Origin: Paraglaciecola marina
GTDB lineage: Bacteria > Pseudomonadota > Gammaproteobacteria > Enterobacterales > Alteromonadaceae
Length of the DNA stretch: 64,000 nt
NCBI RefSeq assembly: GCF_004360155.1
Contig: NZ_SAIS01000007.1
Span: 212,031 to 276,030, forward strand
Direction: 5' to 3'
Made by a program: the position numbers and the translations under genes. This document shows positions 1 to 9,325 of the stretch, piece after piece; positions within the stretch are counted from its first letter, which is position 1, and the number at the start of each line of letters is the position of its first letter. The notes beneath the pieces are model-generated. The model saw only the letters and a program-made list of their open reading frames with translations, was not told the origin of the DNA and made no database searches.

Positions 1-1498
1 TTTGACGGCGCACATATTCAGCAGGCACTTGATCAGCGTAATTGCGGCCTACTTCTATAAAATAACCATGAACTCGGTTGTAACCTACTTTTAGGGTTGC
101 AATACCGGTACGTTCCTTTTCCCTTTGTTCTAATTCATCAAGATAATCTGTGGCGCCTTTAGATAGAGCTCTTAGTTCGTCTAACTCCTTATTGTACCCA
201 GTCTTGATAACACCGCCGTCACGTATTAAAACAGGAGGCGTTTCTTCCACGGCTTGGGTCAATAAGTCGGAAAATGCTGGGAACTGGCTTATATCGTTGG
301 CTAATTGCATTAAACCTGTATTGGCTGATTCAGCAGATTGTTCGGTAACAAAATCCTGAATGTCGGGTAGTAATATAAAGGCTTGTCGCAATCTTACAAA
401 GTCTCTGGGGCGAGCTGAGCGCAAGGCCAAACGCGCTAAAACTCGTTGCATGTCACCCACTTGTTTTAGAGAACTTTGCAATTGCGGGTAATCACTATTT
501 AACAAAGATTTAATGTTTGCTTGACGATGTTTTAAAATTTTGGTGTCGGTTAATGGGCGGTGTAACCATCTTTGCAATAATCGGCTACCCATAGGCGTAG
601 AGGTTTTATCTAACACGCTGGCTAGGGTGTGATCTCTACCGCCAGCTAAGTTTTGAGTGAGTTCTAAGTTACGCCTAGTAGCTGCATCCATGAGTACCGT
701 ATCAGACTCTGTCTCTAGCACTATGTTACGAATGTGAGGTAGGGCGCTCCTTTGGGTATCTTTAACGTATTGCATTACGCACCCGGCGGCGCAAAGTCCA
801 ATCTTACTGTTGGTGACGCCAAAACCGTTTAATTCTTTGGTACCGAATTGTTGGTTTAATTGAGTACATGCGGTGTCGAAGTCAAACTCCCACTGGGGTC
901 TGCGTCTTAAGCCTTTGCGCTGCTCAATTAGATGAAAAAACTCAAAGTCTTCTGGGTATAGCAACTCCGCAGGTTCAGTGCGTTGAATTTCGGCGATTAG
1001 TGCGTCTAAATCTTGAGGTTCACTTAACGCAAAGCGTCCGGTGGATACATCTAAGGTGGCATAACCGAAAAACGTTTTGCTTTGTTTTTTTATGCTCACC
1101 ACAGCAGCAAGAATGCTGTCTTGTTTGTCTTCTAATAAGGCTTCATCTGAAACAGTTCCTGGAGTGACAATACGCTGAACTTTTCGTTCTACCGGGCCTT
1201 TACTAGTAGCTGGGTCACCCACTTGCTCAACTATGGCTACCGACTGTCCCATTTTGACTAAGCGAGCAAGGTAATTTTCAACTGCATGATAAGGTACGCC
1301 AGCCATGGGTATGGCATTACCGCCAGATTTACCCCGGGCAGTTAACGATATATCTAATAACTCAGATGCTTTTTTAGCATCATCAAAAAATAACTCATAA
1401 AAATCCCCCATACGGTAGAACAAAAGTATATTTGGGTGTTCAGCCTTAATGGTTAAGTACTGCTGCATCATAGGGGTGTGTTCGGAGGATTTAATCAT
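1..1498 (-). CDS. mutS: DNA mismatch repair protein MutS (5' part, cut by the window edge)
   Basis: MutS recognises base mismatches and small loops and starts methyl-directed repair with MutL. Only the first ~499 residues of a protein usually about 850 long are present; the ATPase domain lies beyond the left edge. Translation of the minus strand from the ATG at 1498 begins [15 protein letters not shown]. It soon shows the mismatch-reading Phe-x-Glu motif in MGDFYELF, then [11 protein letters not shown] and [15 protein letters not shown] of domain I, and [14 protein letters not shown] of domain II. The core/lever section ends in [16 protein letters not shown]. The frame is open to the edge. 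The neighbour on the other side is a divergent signalling operon, not the recA often found beside mutS. Confidence 0.96.
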   Translation of the reverse strand, partial: MIKSSEHTPMMQQYLTIKAEHPNILLFYRMGDFYELFFDDAKKASELLDISLTARGKSGGNAIPMAGVPYHAVENYLARLVKMGQSVAIVEQVGDPATSKGPVERKVQRIVTPGTVSDEALLEDKQDSILAAVVSIKKQSKTFFGYATLDVSTGRFALSEPQDLDALIAEIQRTEPAELLYPEDFEFFHLIEQRKGLRRRPQWEFDFDTACTQLNQQFGTKELNGFGVTNSKIGLCAAGCVMQYVKDTQRSALPHIRNIVLETESDTVLMDAATRRNLELTQNLAGGRDHTLASVLDKTSTPMGSRLLQRWLHRPLTDTKILKHRQANIKSLLNSDYPQLQSSLKQVGDMQRVLARLALRSARPRDFVRLRQAFILLPDIQDFVTEQSAESANTGLMQLANDISQFPAFSDLLTQAVEETPPVLIRDGGVIKTGYNKELDELRALSKGATDYLDELEQREKERTGIATLKVGYNRVHGYFIEVGRNYADQVPAEYVRRQ

Positions 1499-1815
1499 GT
1501 TATTAATATGGGTTCTTTTGGAGTTGTTTGTTGATTTTTGGACATTGATACACTGACAAAATGTGTATTACCAGTAATTAAATAGTAGGGTTAATTTTCT
1601 GGTCTTTTTGTGCTAAAAATATACACGGCCTTGTTCAGGTAATTCTTTCTTGTTGCTAATAATACTTTGCTTAGCCAGTTAGGGCTAGTCTCAAGCTTTA
1701 GAAGTAATAAAACATTTAGGGTAAATCAGTTTGCGGCATGTGCTCCGTTTGAGTTGATTCCTAATAAATGCGAAATTATATTTAACGTTAACTATAAAGA
1801 TTATAGGTGGTATGT
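1499..1815. other. Intergenic region between mutS and the hydrolase-cyclase operon
   Basis: This 317-base AT-rich stretch separates two divergent genes and should hold both promoters. I see no convincing -35/-10 pair, operator or RNA structure in it. A 62-codon open frame at 1667-1855 lacks a ribosome-binding site, resembles nothing and runs into the downstream gene, so it is not called. Confidence 0.5.
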
Positions 1816-2625
1816 TTGGACTTACGTCAAAAAATTATCACTAGAAATAACATAAGCATACATGGTTCCGGTGAAACAACTTTGCTTTTAGCTCACGGAT
1901 TTGGCTGTGATCAAAACATGTGGCGATTTATGCTTCCTGCATTAATACCTCACTACAAAGTCGTTCTTTTTGATTATGTAGGCTCAGGAAACTCACAGTT
2001 ATCTTATTATAACCAAGAGCGTTACAGTTCACTGCAGGGGTATGCTCAAGACGTGCTTGAAATCTGTGAAGCCTTAAACTTAAGTGACGTGATTTTTGTA
2101 GGCCATTCTGTTAGCAGTATGATTGGGATAATAGCCTCAATTAAACAGCCTGCCTACTTTAAACGGCTAGTTATGGTTTGCCCATCCCCTTGTTTCCTAA
2201 ATATTAAACCAGACTATTTTGGAGGTTTTGAAAAAGTAGATTTAGAAGAGTTACTAGGTTTGATGGATAAAAACTATATTGGTTGGGCGAATTATTTATC
2301 CCCTCTTGTTATGGGGGGGAGCCAGTCCGATGAGCTTATAGGAGAATTGTCTGGTAGTTTTTGTTCAACGGACCCGCTCATTGCAAAGTCATTTGCAGAA
2401 GCGACATTTTTTTCTGACTACCGTTATCTATTGAAAGACGCTAAGCACCCAGTCATCATTTTTCAAAGCGCTCGAGACGCCTTGGCCTCTGTAGATATAG
2501 GTAATTATATGCAGCAGCAGTTGCCTGAGGCCAAGCTATGTATCATTGATGCCGAAGGACATTGTTTACATATGACCCAGCCTGAAATTGTTAATCAACA
2601 TTTAAGAGAATACATTGGCGACTAA
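1816..2625 (+). CDS. rsbQ: RsbQ-type alpha/beta hydrolase (signal-sensing partner of a PAS protein)
   Basis: Closely resembles Bacillus subtilis RsbQ, a member of the same fold group as the plant KAI2/D14 receptors. RsbQ activates the PAS-phosphatase RsbP under energy stress, probably through a small hydrophobic ligand. Shared stretches include AHGFGCDQNMW, LFDYVGSG, GYAQDVLEICEAL, FVGHSVSS and KNYIGWA. The first possible start is a GTG at 1807, but the TTG at 1816 has AGGTGG five bases upstream. It also gives 269 residues, the length I recall for RsbQ. From that start the triad falls at Ser98, Asp221 and His249, each two residues beyond RsbQ Ser96, Asp219 and His247. There is no signal peptide, so it is cytoplasmic. 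The stop overlaps the start of the downstream PAS-GGDEF gene, so the two are translationally coupled. Confidence 0.9.
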   Translation: MDLRQKIITRNNISIHGSGETTLLLAHGFGCDQNMWRFMLPALIPHYKVVLFDYVGSGNSQLSYYNQERYSSLQGYAQDVLEICEALNLSDVIFVGHSVSSMIGIIASIKQPAYFKRLVMVCPSPCFLNIKPDYFGGFEKVDLEELLGLMDKNYIGWANYLSPLVMGGSQSDELIGELSGSFCSTDPLIAKSFAEATFFSDYRYLLKDAKHPVIIFQSARDALASVDIGNYMQQQLPEAKLCIIDAEGHCLHMTQPEIVNQHLREYIGD

Positions 2626-3517
2626 GTATCAATTTGATTGTGTAGAAAATGTTACTCCTGATCTGTTTCAATCTGGATTTTTAATTACGGATGAAAACCG
2701 TTGTATTATCTATGCGAATAGTTATTTTTCCGATGAGTTTAATTTGTTGACGGAAGAATTACTTGGGACAAGTTCTGATGGTTTGTTTACCCATTCATCT
2801 AGAATTTTTTGTGAAAGTTATTTAATGCCATTATTAGTTCATGAAGGAAATTGTGAAGAAATGCAATTAGCTCTAATAGACGGTGATGGTGACCGGGTCT
2901 CTATTATTGTTAGTGCCAGGATGGATAGGAAAAAACGAATTTATTGGAGCTTTTTTAACGCCAGCAAACGTGATCAACTCTATAATGAATTAATAGAAAC
3001 TCGTAAAGAATTAGAAGCACAAACCAAAGTCCTGCAGTCTCTTTCATCAACAGATGAATTAACAGGCCTCACGAATAGACGGGAATTTAACCTAAGAGCT
3101 CCGCAGCTTATCAAACAAGCTAAGCGATATGGTTACTCTTTTGCGCTGTTTATTATTGATATTGATCATTTTAAAAATATAAATGATACATTCGGACACT
3201 TGGAAGGAGACCGTGTGTTAAAAGAACTGGGTAGTCAGTTAAAGTCTTTTGGCCGAGAGACGGACCTAGTTGCACGTTTTGGAGGAGAAGAGTTTATTTT
3301 ATTGCTTCCAAATATAAATATTGAAGATGCAAAATTTCAAGCTTTACGCCTACATAGCTTGATATCTAGAATTCAAGTTAATCAGATTCCTGTTACTGTT
3401 AGTATTGGTGGCATGTTAAGTGATGGATCTCAAAACTTACGTGATACTACCAGTAAAGCGGACGATGCATTGTATCGAGCAAAAAATTCTGGACGTAATA
3501 AAACTGTATTTTATTAA
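2615..3517 (+). CDS. PAS-GGDEF diguanylate cyclase with an RsbP-like PAS domain
   Basis: Predicted to make c-di-GMP from two GTP. The PAS domain is at about residues 12-120. Its core (RIFCESYLMPLL, then EEMQLALIDGDGDRV) follows the same pattern as the PAS of B. subtilis RsbP (LFCQLYFFPLL, EEIYISLKARDGEE). A short coiled coil (about 125-145) leads into a GGDEF domain that begins SSTDELTGLTNRREF. The active site is GGEEF at 223-227. An inhibitory-site RxxD (Arg214-Asp217) lies exactly five residues before it, so the cyclase should be active and feedback-inhibited. The start is TTG at 2615, inside the end of the hydrolase gene, with a weak AAGAGA ribosome-binding site. No membrane segment is seen. 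Inferred role: c-di-GMP output under control of the hydrolase. Confidence 0.92.
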   Translation: MATKYQFDCVENVTPDLFQSGFLITDENRCIIYANSYFSDEFNLLTEELLGTSSDGLFTHSSRIFCESYLMPLLVHEGNCEEMQLALIDGDGDRVSIIVSARMDRKKRIYWSFFNASKRDQLYNELIETRKELEAQTKVLQSLSSTDELTGLTNRREFNLRAPQLIKQAKRYGYSFALFIIDIDHFKNINDTFGHLEGDRVLKELGSQLKSFGRETDLVARFGGEEFILLLPNINIEDAKFQALRLHSLISRIQVNQIPVTVSIGGMLSDGSQNLRDTTSKADDALYRAKNSGRNKTVFY

Positions 3518-3742
3518 TCTCAATTTTAAATTAGTAAAAGCATAAAGTATTTTGTATGTTGAAATGTGCAGTGCCTAGCCCACTCTAATATTCAAATTTG
3601 AACAAATCCTATCCAGCTAGTCCGATAATCTGAATATACTATTCCAAAATAGCTGAACTTTTAGACGACTTTTACTTTGTAATTGCTTGCAAAACTGCTA
3701 TTTTCAGCGCCATATGAAGTTGTTAAATAGTGTATCTAGATA

Positions 3743-5104
3743 GTGAGTAATTCAGACCTTAATAATATCAATGTCGCCAAGTTTGGCGGCACCAGTGTGG
3801 CAAATTTTGGAGCGATGGAAAATTGCGCCAATATAGTTAAAAACAATCCGGCAACACGTGTGGTTGTGGTAAGTGCATCTGCCGGTGTCACTAATTTATT
3901 GGTTGATATTGCTAATACTGCAATGTCTAAAGAGCAAATTAGACAAAGGTTAGCTGATATCGAAGCGATTCAATATGCCATAGTAGCTGACTTAGAGAAT
4001 GCTGATGAAGTTGTCGATAAATTAGAACAATTATTAACATCGCTAACTGATTTAGCCTTACATGAAGAAATTATTCATCGAGCTGATTTAAAGGATGCCT
4101 TGTTATCTCATGGTGAAAGAATGTCATCTCTGTTGTTTAGTCAGGTATTAAAACAAGTAGGAGTGGTGGCTGAAAACTTTGACGTTCGCAACGTGCTTAA
4201 AACTGATAATCAGTTTGGTAAAGCAACTCCGGATTTAGAGCAAATCAAAACTGCAACACAAAGTATTATGCAGCCTTCTTTGGCAAACACAGTGTTTGTA
4301 ACTCAAGGGTTTATTGGCTCTGATGCTGATGGTAATACCACCACACTTGGCCGCGGTGGTTCAGATTTTACTGCGGCTTTGCTAGCTGAAGCATTAGATG
4401 CTGCTACCTGTGAAATATGGACCGATGTTATTGGTGTGTATACCACAGACCCACGTATTACAGACGCAGCTCGACCTCTACCAGAATTGAGTTTTGAAGA
4501 AGCGGCAGAAATGGCAACCTTTGGCGCTAAAGTACTTCACCCTGCGACTATGGAGCCAGCGTTACGTCAAAATATTAAAGTGTTTGTTGGTTCTAGTAGA
4601 GAGCCAGAAAAGGGCGGAACCTGGATTGTTAAGGACTGTGAAACTGAACCCGCATATCGCGCAATTACCCGTCGCAAAGAGCAGGTTATGGTGACAGTGA
4701 AAACGCCAAAAATGATGTATGCACAAGGCTTTTTGCAAAAAGTATTTACTATTATTGCGAAGCACAAATTGAGTGTTGATTTAATAACAACTTCAGAAAT
4801 TTGTGTATCTTTCACCTTAGATAACCCCGCCAATTCTGTTTTAGAGCGTTTAAACCAGGCAACTATTGAAGAGCTGGGGCAATTTTGTGAGGTACTAGTA
4901 GAAGAAAATTATGACCTAGTAACAGTGGTAGGCAACAATATGCACAGCGCCGCTGGTGTTTCGAGTAAGATTTTTGCTGCGGTAGCAGATTATAATTTAC
5001 GTATGATTTGTTATGGTGCTAACCCTCATAACTTGTCTGTATTAGTAAGTGATAAAGATAGCAGCGATGTTGTCTGTGCCTTGCATGATGCTTTGTTTAC
5101 TTAA
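3743..5104 (+). CDS. lysC: Aspartokinase III, lysine-sensitive
   Basis: Phosphorylates L-aspartate, the first step to lysine, threonine, methionine and diaminopimelate. The 453-residue monofunctional protein has the kinase signature VAKFGGTSV at 11-19, the substrate segment TTLGRGGSDFTAALLAEAL and the Asp-rich DVIGVYTTDPR. Tandem ACT domains follow from about residue 300. The monofunctional length and the family resemblance fit the lysine-inhibited LysC rather than ThrA/MetL fusions. The start is GTG at 3743, preceded only by a weak ribosome-binding site. The 225-base leader (3518-3742) was read for a lysine riboswitch and none of its conserved blocks was found. A strong terminator follows at 5156. 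Confidence 0.95.
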   Translation: MSNSDLNNINVAKFGGTSVANFGAMENCANIVKNNPATRVVVVSASAGVTNLLVDIANTAMSKEQIRQRLADIEAIQYAIVADLENADEVVDKLEQLLTSLTDLALHEEIIHRADLKDALLSHGERMSSLLFSQVLKQVGVVAENFDVRNVLKTDNQFGKATPDLEQIKTATQSIMQPSLANTVFVTQGFIGSDADGNTTTLGRGGSDFTAALLAEALDAATCEIWTDVIGVYTTDPRITDAARPLPELSFEEAAEMATFGAKVLHPATMEPALRQNIKVFVGSSREPEKGGTWIVKDCETEPAYRAITRRKEQVMVTVKTPKMMYAQGFLQKVFTIIAKHKLSVDLITTSEICVSFTLDNPANSVLERLNQATIEELGQFCEVLVEENYDLVTVVGNNMHSAAGVSSKIFAAVADYNLRMICYGANPHNLSVLVSDKDSSDVVCALHDALFT

Positions 5105-5155
5105 AAACGATTAACTCAGGCTTATAGTTAGCCTAGTTTTATAGAGATTGATTTG

Positions 5156-5181
5156 AAAAACGCCACACGTGGCGTTTTTTT
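5156..5181 (+). terminator. Rho-independent terminator of lysC
   Basis: A GC-rich hairpin (CGCCA, loop CACG, TGGCG; 5161-5174) is preceded by five A and followed by seven T. It lies 52 bases after the lysC stop. Confidence 0.92.
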
Positions 5182-5302
5182 GTATCTGGCATTCAATACC
5201 TTTTCCTAGTTTACAATTTAATACACTTTCTTTTAGAGTTTACTCTTGAGTAATAGTAAGGTTGCGCCCGAAAATTTTATTTTAATTTTGAAGGATAACT
5301 TA

Positions 5303-7186
5303 ATGAATAAGAAAGCCTTATTCGGTTTTATAGCGTTATGTAGTTACATGATGTTGACAGCATTTGTACATGCTGCAGAGACTAAAGAAGCAGACAAAAG
5401 AGCAGAGTACATTCGCTCACACTTTGCTAAATATGAATATCAAATTCCCATGCGAGACGGTGTAAAGCTATTTACATCTGTGTACGTCCCTTACGATAAG
5501 TCATCAGAATATCCCATTTTAATGCAGCGCACTCCTTACCGTGTTGCTCCTTATGGTGCTGATAAATACAAAACCAAATTAGGGCCGAGCGATATTTTTG
5601 AAAAAGAAGGCTTTATTTTTGTGTTTCAGGATGTCCGTGGTAAGTTTATGTCTGAGGGTGAGTACGTCAATATGCGTCCGCAGGATGCCGGTGACAAAGG
5701 TGGTGATGCCGTAGATGATGCCACAGATACCTACGACACTATCGACTGGTTAATTAAACATGTCCCAAACAACAACGGCAAAGTTGGTATGTGGGGCACC
5801 TCTTACCCTGGTTATTATACTTCGGTTGGAGCTATTAACAGCCATAAAGCGCTTAAAGCTATTTCTCCTCAGGCCCCAATTGCCAACTGGTTTTACGATG
5901 ACTTTCACCGTAATGGCGCATTTTCTACACCTATGGCTTTTATTTTCTTCGATACCTTTGATAAGCAGCGTGAAGGACAGTTTGCATATTGGCCAGAAGG
6001 TATGAAATCAAAAACTCCTGACGGCTATGACTTTTTCCGTAAATTAGGGCCTTTAAGCAACGTTAATAAAGATTATTTTCATGGGGAGCGACCTTTCTGG
6101 AATGAACTAACAGAGCATCCTAATTATGATGAATATTGGCAGGCGCGTAATGTATTACCCCATCTTAAAAATGTAAAACCTGCCACCTTGGTTGTGGGGG
6201 GCTGGTACGACACTGAAGATTTATATGGTCCACTCGCTACTTATGAGAAAATGTCTAAAGGTAATAAAAAAGACAATGTTCATATCATTATGGGCCCATG
6301 GTATCACGGCCAATGGAATGCTAAAGATGGTAGTAAAATGGGCGAAGCTCAGTTTGGATTTAATACCAGTGCATGGTTTCAAGAGCATATTCTCTTGCCG
6401 TTTTTCAAACATAATCTAAAAGGTACAAAAGCTGAACCCTTAGCTACCGCTACTATGTTCGAAACAGGCGCTAATCGCTGGCGTGAATTCGATACTTGGC
6501 CTCCTGAGCAAGGTGAGGATGTTGTGTTATATATGGGCGCTGGAGAAAAGTTGCTAACTCAAAAAGAGTCATTGGGTGGTTCGAGTGATTACATTAGTGA
6601 TCCAAGTAAACCTGTTCCTCATTCAGATAAAGTAAGTCGCGGCTGGGACAGACCTTATATGGCCGAAGATCAACGCTTTACTGCTCGGCGCACAGACGTA
6701 TTAGTGTTTAACGGTGAGGTAGCAACAGAAGACCAAACCATTGCTGGTGCAATTGACATCGATTTGTGGGTGTCTACTGACCAAAGTGCGGGTGACTTTG
6801 TCGTTAAATTGGTGGATGTGTTTCCTGGTGTAGATGAAACTTCAAATAAAGTAGACAAAGAGACAGGTAACCGTCATGAGTTAGTGCGTTGGGGCATCAT
6901 CCGCGGCCGGTTTAGAAACAGTATGAGTCAGCCAGAACCCTTTGAGCCTAATAAGCCTACCTTGGTGAAGTTTGAGCTACTTGATGTTCTGCACACCATC
7001 AAGCGTGGGCATAAGTTGCAAATTCAAGTGCAAAGCAGCATGTTTCCGTTTATGGATATGAACCCACAGAAATACGTTGATAACATCTTTGAAGCTAAGC
7101 CTGAAGACTATGTAAAAGCGCAACACAGGCTTTACCATAGTGAACAATACCCTAGTGCTATTACGTTTAGAGTAATTGAACATTAG
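5303..7186 (+). CDS. Secreted CocE/NonD-type hydrolase, peptidase S15 (X-Pro dipeptidyl-peptidase) family
   Basis: An alpha/beta hydrolase of the S15 family, whose members remove X-Pro dipeptides or cleave acyl esters such as glutaryl-7-ACA and cocaine. The ATG at 5303, with AAGGA seven bases upstream, gives 627 residues and a clear signal peptide (cleavage near residue 24, FVHA/AE). An upstream TTG at 5246 would bury that signal. The catalytic serine is Ser167 in GTSYPG, with Asp303 in GGWYDTED and His335 in GPWYHG. The C-terminal beta-sandwich (from about 445) carries IDIDLWVSTD and the terminal LQIQVQSSMFP. The substrate cannot be told from sequence. It converges on the sulfotransferase gene with a hairpin between them. 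Confidence 0.9.
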   Translation: MNKKALFGFIALCSYMMLTAFVHAAETKEADKRAEYIRSHFAKYEYQIPMRDGVKLFTSVYVPYDKSSEYPILMQRTPYRVAPYGADKYKTKLGPSDIFEKEGFIFVFQDVRGKFMSEGEYVNMRPQDAGDKGGDAVDDATDTYDTIDWLIKHVPNNNGKVGMWGTSYPGYYTSVGAINSHKALKAISPQAPIANWFYDDFHRNGAFSTPMAFIFFDTFDKQREGQFAYWPEGMKSKTPDGYDFFRKLGPLSNVNKDYFHGERPFWNELTEHPNYDEYWQARNVLPHLKNVKPATLVVGGWYDTEDLYGPLATYEKMSKGNKKDNVHIIMGPWYHGQWNAKDGSKMGEAQFGFNTSAWFQEHILLPFFKHNLKGTKAEPLATATMFETGANRWREFDTWPPEQGEDVVLYMGAGEKLLTQKESLGGSSDYISDPSKPVPHSDKVSRGWDRPYMAEDQRFTARRTDVLVFNGEVATEDQTIAGAIDIDLWVSTDQSAGDFVVKLVDVFPGVDETSNKVDKETGNRHELVRWGIIRGRFRNSMSQPEPFEPNKPTLVKFELLDVLHTIKRGHKLQIQVQSSMFPFMDMNPQKYVDNIFEAKPEDYVKAQHRLYHSEQYPSAITFRVIEH

Positions 7187-7203
7187 GAGCTTTTGGACGT
7201 AAC

Positions 7204-7223
7204 TGTATTTTTGTACCGACAAA
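7204..7223. repeat. 20-bp direct repeat, left copy beside the sulfotransferase gene
   Basis: TGTATTTTTGTACCGACAAA occurs here and, with a single C/T change, at 9258-9277 on the other side of the sulfotransferase gene. The two copies have the same orientation and flank 7259-9232. This copy overlaps the left arm of the hairpin at 7213-7249. Confidence 0.85.
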
Positions 7224-7249
7224 GAAAACATAGGTTACTTTGTCGGTAC
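7213..7249. other. 12-bp perfect inverted repeat between convergent genes
   Basis: GTACCGACAAAG (7213-7224) and CTTTGTCGGTAC (7238-7249) are perfect inverted copies with a 13-base loop. They lie between the ends of the S15 peptidase and sulfotransferase genes. Neither side has a good U-tract, so a rho-independent terminator is only one possibility. An RNA 3'-end stabiliser or protein-binding site fits as well. Confidence 0.7.
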
Positions 7250-7258
7250 TGTTGGTTA

Positions 7259-9232
7259 TCATTTTGAAGTGAAAGCTCTTATGAGTGGGGTTAAGTTTTT
7301 CTCAAAGTTTTTCCACTGGTCTTTGGCGGTACTATTAATTGGTTGGCGCACTTGTTCTGAGCTAGGGGTTTTAATTGTACGTTTGGTTTTATGAAAATCT
7401 AAACAGTTTGTTTCAAAAGGTAATTGGCAAAAGTCGAGCATTCGTCTAACTTCACCTTCTAAGTCTTCTATTACATCTTCGTGCTGCACTCGCAACACAA
7501 ACCCTGGTAACACTTCCTCCCAGTGCTTCATTAGTGACTGATAAGATTGATAATAGTGAGCCATGTTTTCTAAGTCGTAAGAAAACTCTTGGCCTTCGGC
7601 AAATAGTTGTTTGTATCCACTGAAACAACATGCAATTGGGTCTCGCCTTGCATCAATGACCTTGGCATTAGGTAATATGCATTTTATTAACCCGATGTGC
7701 ATAAAGTTATTTGGCATTTTATCTATAAAAAACGCTGCGCCTTGGCGGTAACATTGAGTCTGTTCGATAAATTGTTGTCCAAATCTGGCGAAATAGGTGT
7801 TGTCTATTTGTTCTACTATGTGTGGGTAGCCACCTTTACTACTGCTTAACTTTGCAGCTAGCCCTAGTATGTTGTGTAGCTCCATAGTGCCATCTACTTG
7901 AGAGTGAGAAGCGAGGATTTGTTCAAGCAATGTAGAGCCCGCTCGAGGTAATCCAAGAATAAATATAGGCGCAGGGTTGTTGTCTCCAACATTTTTGTGA
8001 GACTCAAAAAAGGCTGATGTAAATACCGATTTTTGCGCATTAATTTGTTCACTGAGTTTCGCTTTAGAATAATGACTTAGCTGATTCTTTAATTTATTCC
8101 CCTGTCTGTAATGATTAAATGCGATATCGAACTGTTTGCTGTCTTCATAGGTTTTAGCCAATGCAAATTCAAAATGTACCCTGTCGTCTTGTTTGACATC
8201 AGGCTTTTCTAGTTGGGCCTGCATTTGCGTTAACTCGTGTTTGGTAAAGCGATAAGTTTTAGTATTAGCTAAACTCCAATAGGCATCACCAAAGTCAGCT
8301 CGAATAGTGTAAGCCGCTTGATAGGCGGTAACAGCTTGCTTTATGTCTCCATTTGCTTTGTGAGCGTGACCTAATAATAGTTGCATACCAGGTAAATTAT
8401 GATGTTGTTTAAGTATCTGCTGATAGATAACAATAGCTTGCTCAACTTCTCCAATTCCCACCATAGCCCCGGCCTTTGCTGCAAGGTATTGAGGGTGCTC
8501 TGCTTGTTTGCTCAGTAATAATTGAGCCTGCTCTTTAGCTTGTGAAAATTTACCTAACTTAGAGAATAGTTGCACCAGTGCTAATCTTGCATCTAAGTGA
8601 TCTGGGTGTATTTCAATGCAACTTTCTAACAGAAACTCAGCTTCATGGTATAGCTTTAATTTAAGACCAATTTCGGCGAGTAGCATCATAGCTTCTACAT
8701 GATGCTTGTGCTTTTGCAGAAAACGCCGGCAAACAGTATCCGCAAGTGCTAATTTTCCTTCATACATTAAATCCTGTGCGCCACGTATTTCGACAGGTAA
8801 CGTTGAAAGTTGTGCTATTTTTTGTTCAGCGGCCTGCTGTCCTGATGTTTGTGCATACTCTTGATACAAAGGCGCTAATTTTTGCCAACTTGCTAGAAGT
8901 GCAGGATTCAAACGTGTGGCTTTTGCGAATGCCATGGCAGCCTTGGGTTTATCTGCAGCACTTAAACTTAGATAACCTAGCTCTTGGTAGGCTCTGGCAT
9001 GATTAGGGTTTAAGTTAATTAACTGGTCGATGGTTTTTGTTGCTTCTGCTATTTTCCCTTTGCTACGCTGAGCTACGGCAAGTAAATAGTTAGCTTCTAT
9101 TTTTGCTTCTACAGGAAGTGCTGTTGCTAATAACTTTTGAGCTAATTGTATAGCTTTATCGATATTGTTTGACTGTAATGCACGTTTTATTTCGTCAACA
9201 TTTAAATCGGTTTGGCTGGCGTTAGTATTCAC
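7259..9232 (-). CDS. TPR-repeat sulfotransferase
   Basis: A 657-residue protein with tetratricopeptide repeats over about residues 10-390 and a C-terminal PAPS-dependent sulfotransferase domain of the tyrosylprotein-sulfotransferase-like group. The 5'-phosphosulfate loop is FILGLPRAGSTLLEQILASH near residue 430. The 3'-phosphate-binding region is VIDARRDPIACCFSGY near residue 520. There is no signal peptide or membrane segment. The start is GTG at 9232 with GAGGT upstream on the minus strand. The acceptor is unknown: family members sulfate peptides, glycans or small metabolites. It lies downstream of, and in the same direction as, a TonB-dependent receptor, an arrangement I recall from other marine Alteromonadales. 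A terminator-like hairpin separates the two genes. Confidence 0.9.
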   Translation of the reverse strand: MNTNASQTDLNVDEIKRALQSNNIDKAIQLAQKLLATALPVEAKIEANYLLAVAQRSKGKIAEATKTIDQLINLNPNHARAYQELGYLSLSAADKPKAAMAFAKATRLNPALLASWQKLAPLYQEYAQTSGQQAAEQKIAQLSTLPVEIRGAQDLMYEGKLALADTVCRRFLQKHKHHVEAMMLLAEIGLKLKLYHEAEFLLESCIEIHPDHLDARLALVQLFSKLGKFSQAKEQAQLLLSKQAEHPQYLAAKAGAMVGIGEVEQAIVIYQQILKQHHNLPGMQLLLGHAHKANGDIKQAVTAYQAAYTIRADFGDAYWSLANTKTYRFTKHELTQMQAQLEKPDVKQDDRVHFEFALAKTYEDSKQFDIAFNHYRQGNKLKNQLSHYSKAKLSEQINAQKSVFTSAFFESHKNVGDNNPAPIFILGLPRAGSTLLEQILASHSQVDGTMELHNILGLAAKLSSSKGGYPHIVEQIDNTYFARFGQQFIEQTQCYRQGAAFFIDKMPNNFMHIGLIKCILPNAKVIDARRDPIACCFSGYKQLFAEGQEFSYDLENMAHYYQSYQSLMKHWEEVLPGFVLRVQHEDVIEDLEGEVRRMLDFCQLPFETNCLDFHKTKRTIKTPSSEQVRQPINSTAKDQWKNFEKNLTPLIRAFTSK

Positions 9233-9257
9233 GTGTTACCTCAATGTCATTCTGGTT

Positions 9258-9277
9258 TGTATTTTTGTACCGATAAA
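9258..9277. repeat. 20-bp direct repeat, right copy beside the sulfotransferase gene
   Basis: TGTATTTTTGTACCGATAAA matches 7204-7223 at 19 of 20 bases in the same orientation. Here it sits 26-45 bases upstream of the sulfotransferase start and directly next to the receptor-gene terminator hairpin. Confidence 0.85.
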
Positions 9278-9306
9278 ATAAAGGCAAGCCCAAAGCTTGC
9301 CTTTAT
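9278..9306 (-). terminator. Terminator of the TonB-dependent receptor gene
   Basis: A 12-bp perfect stem (ATAAAGGCAAGC, loop CCAAA, GCTTGCCTTTAT) begins 20 bases past the receptor stop. On the minus strand it is followed by TTTATC, a modest U-tract. Confidence 0.75.
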
Positions 9307-9325
9307 GACTTACTTAACAATTATT

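Noticed and set aside
1667..1855. 62-residue open frame before the hydrolase gene
   Set aside because: No ribosome-binding site, no recognisable features, and it overlaps the well-supported hydrolase start.
3518..3742. Possible lysine riboswitch in the lysC leader
   Set aside because: None of the conserved L-box blocks was found and there is no terminator before the start codon.
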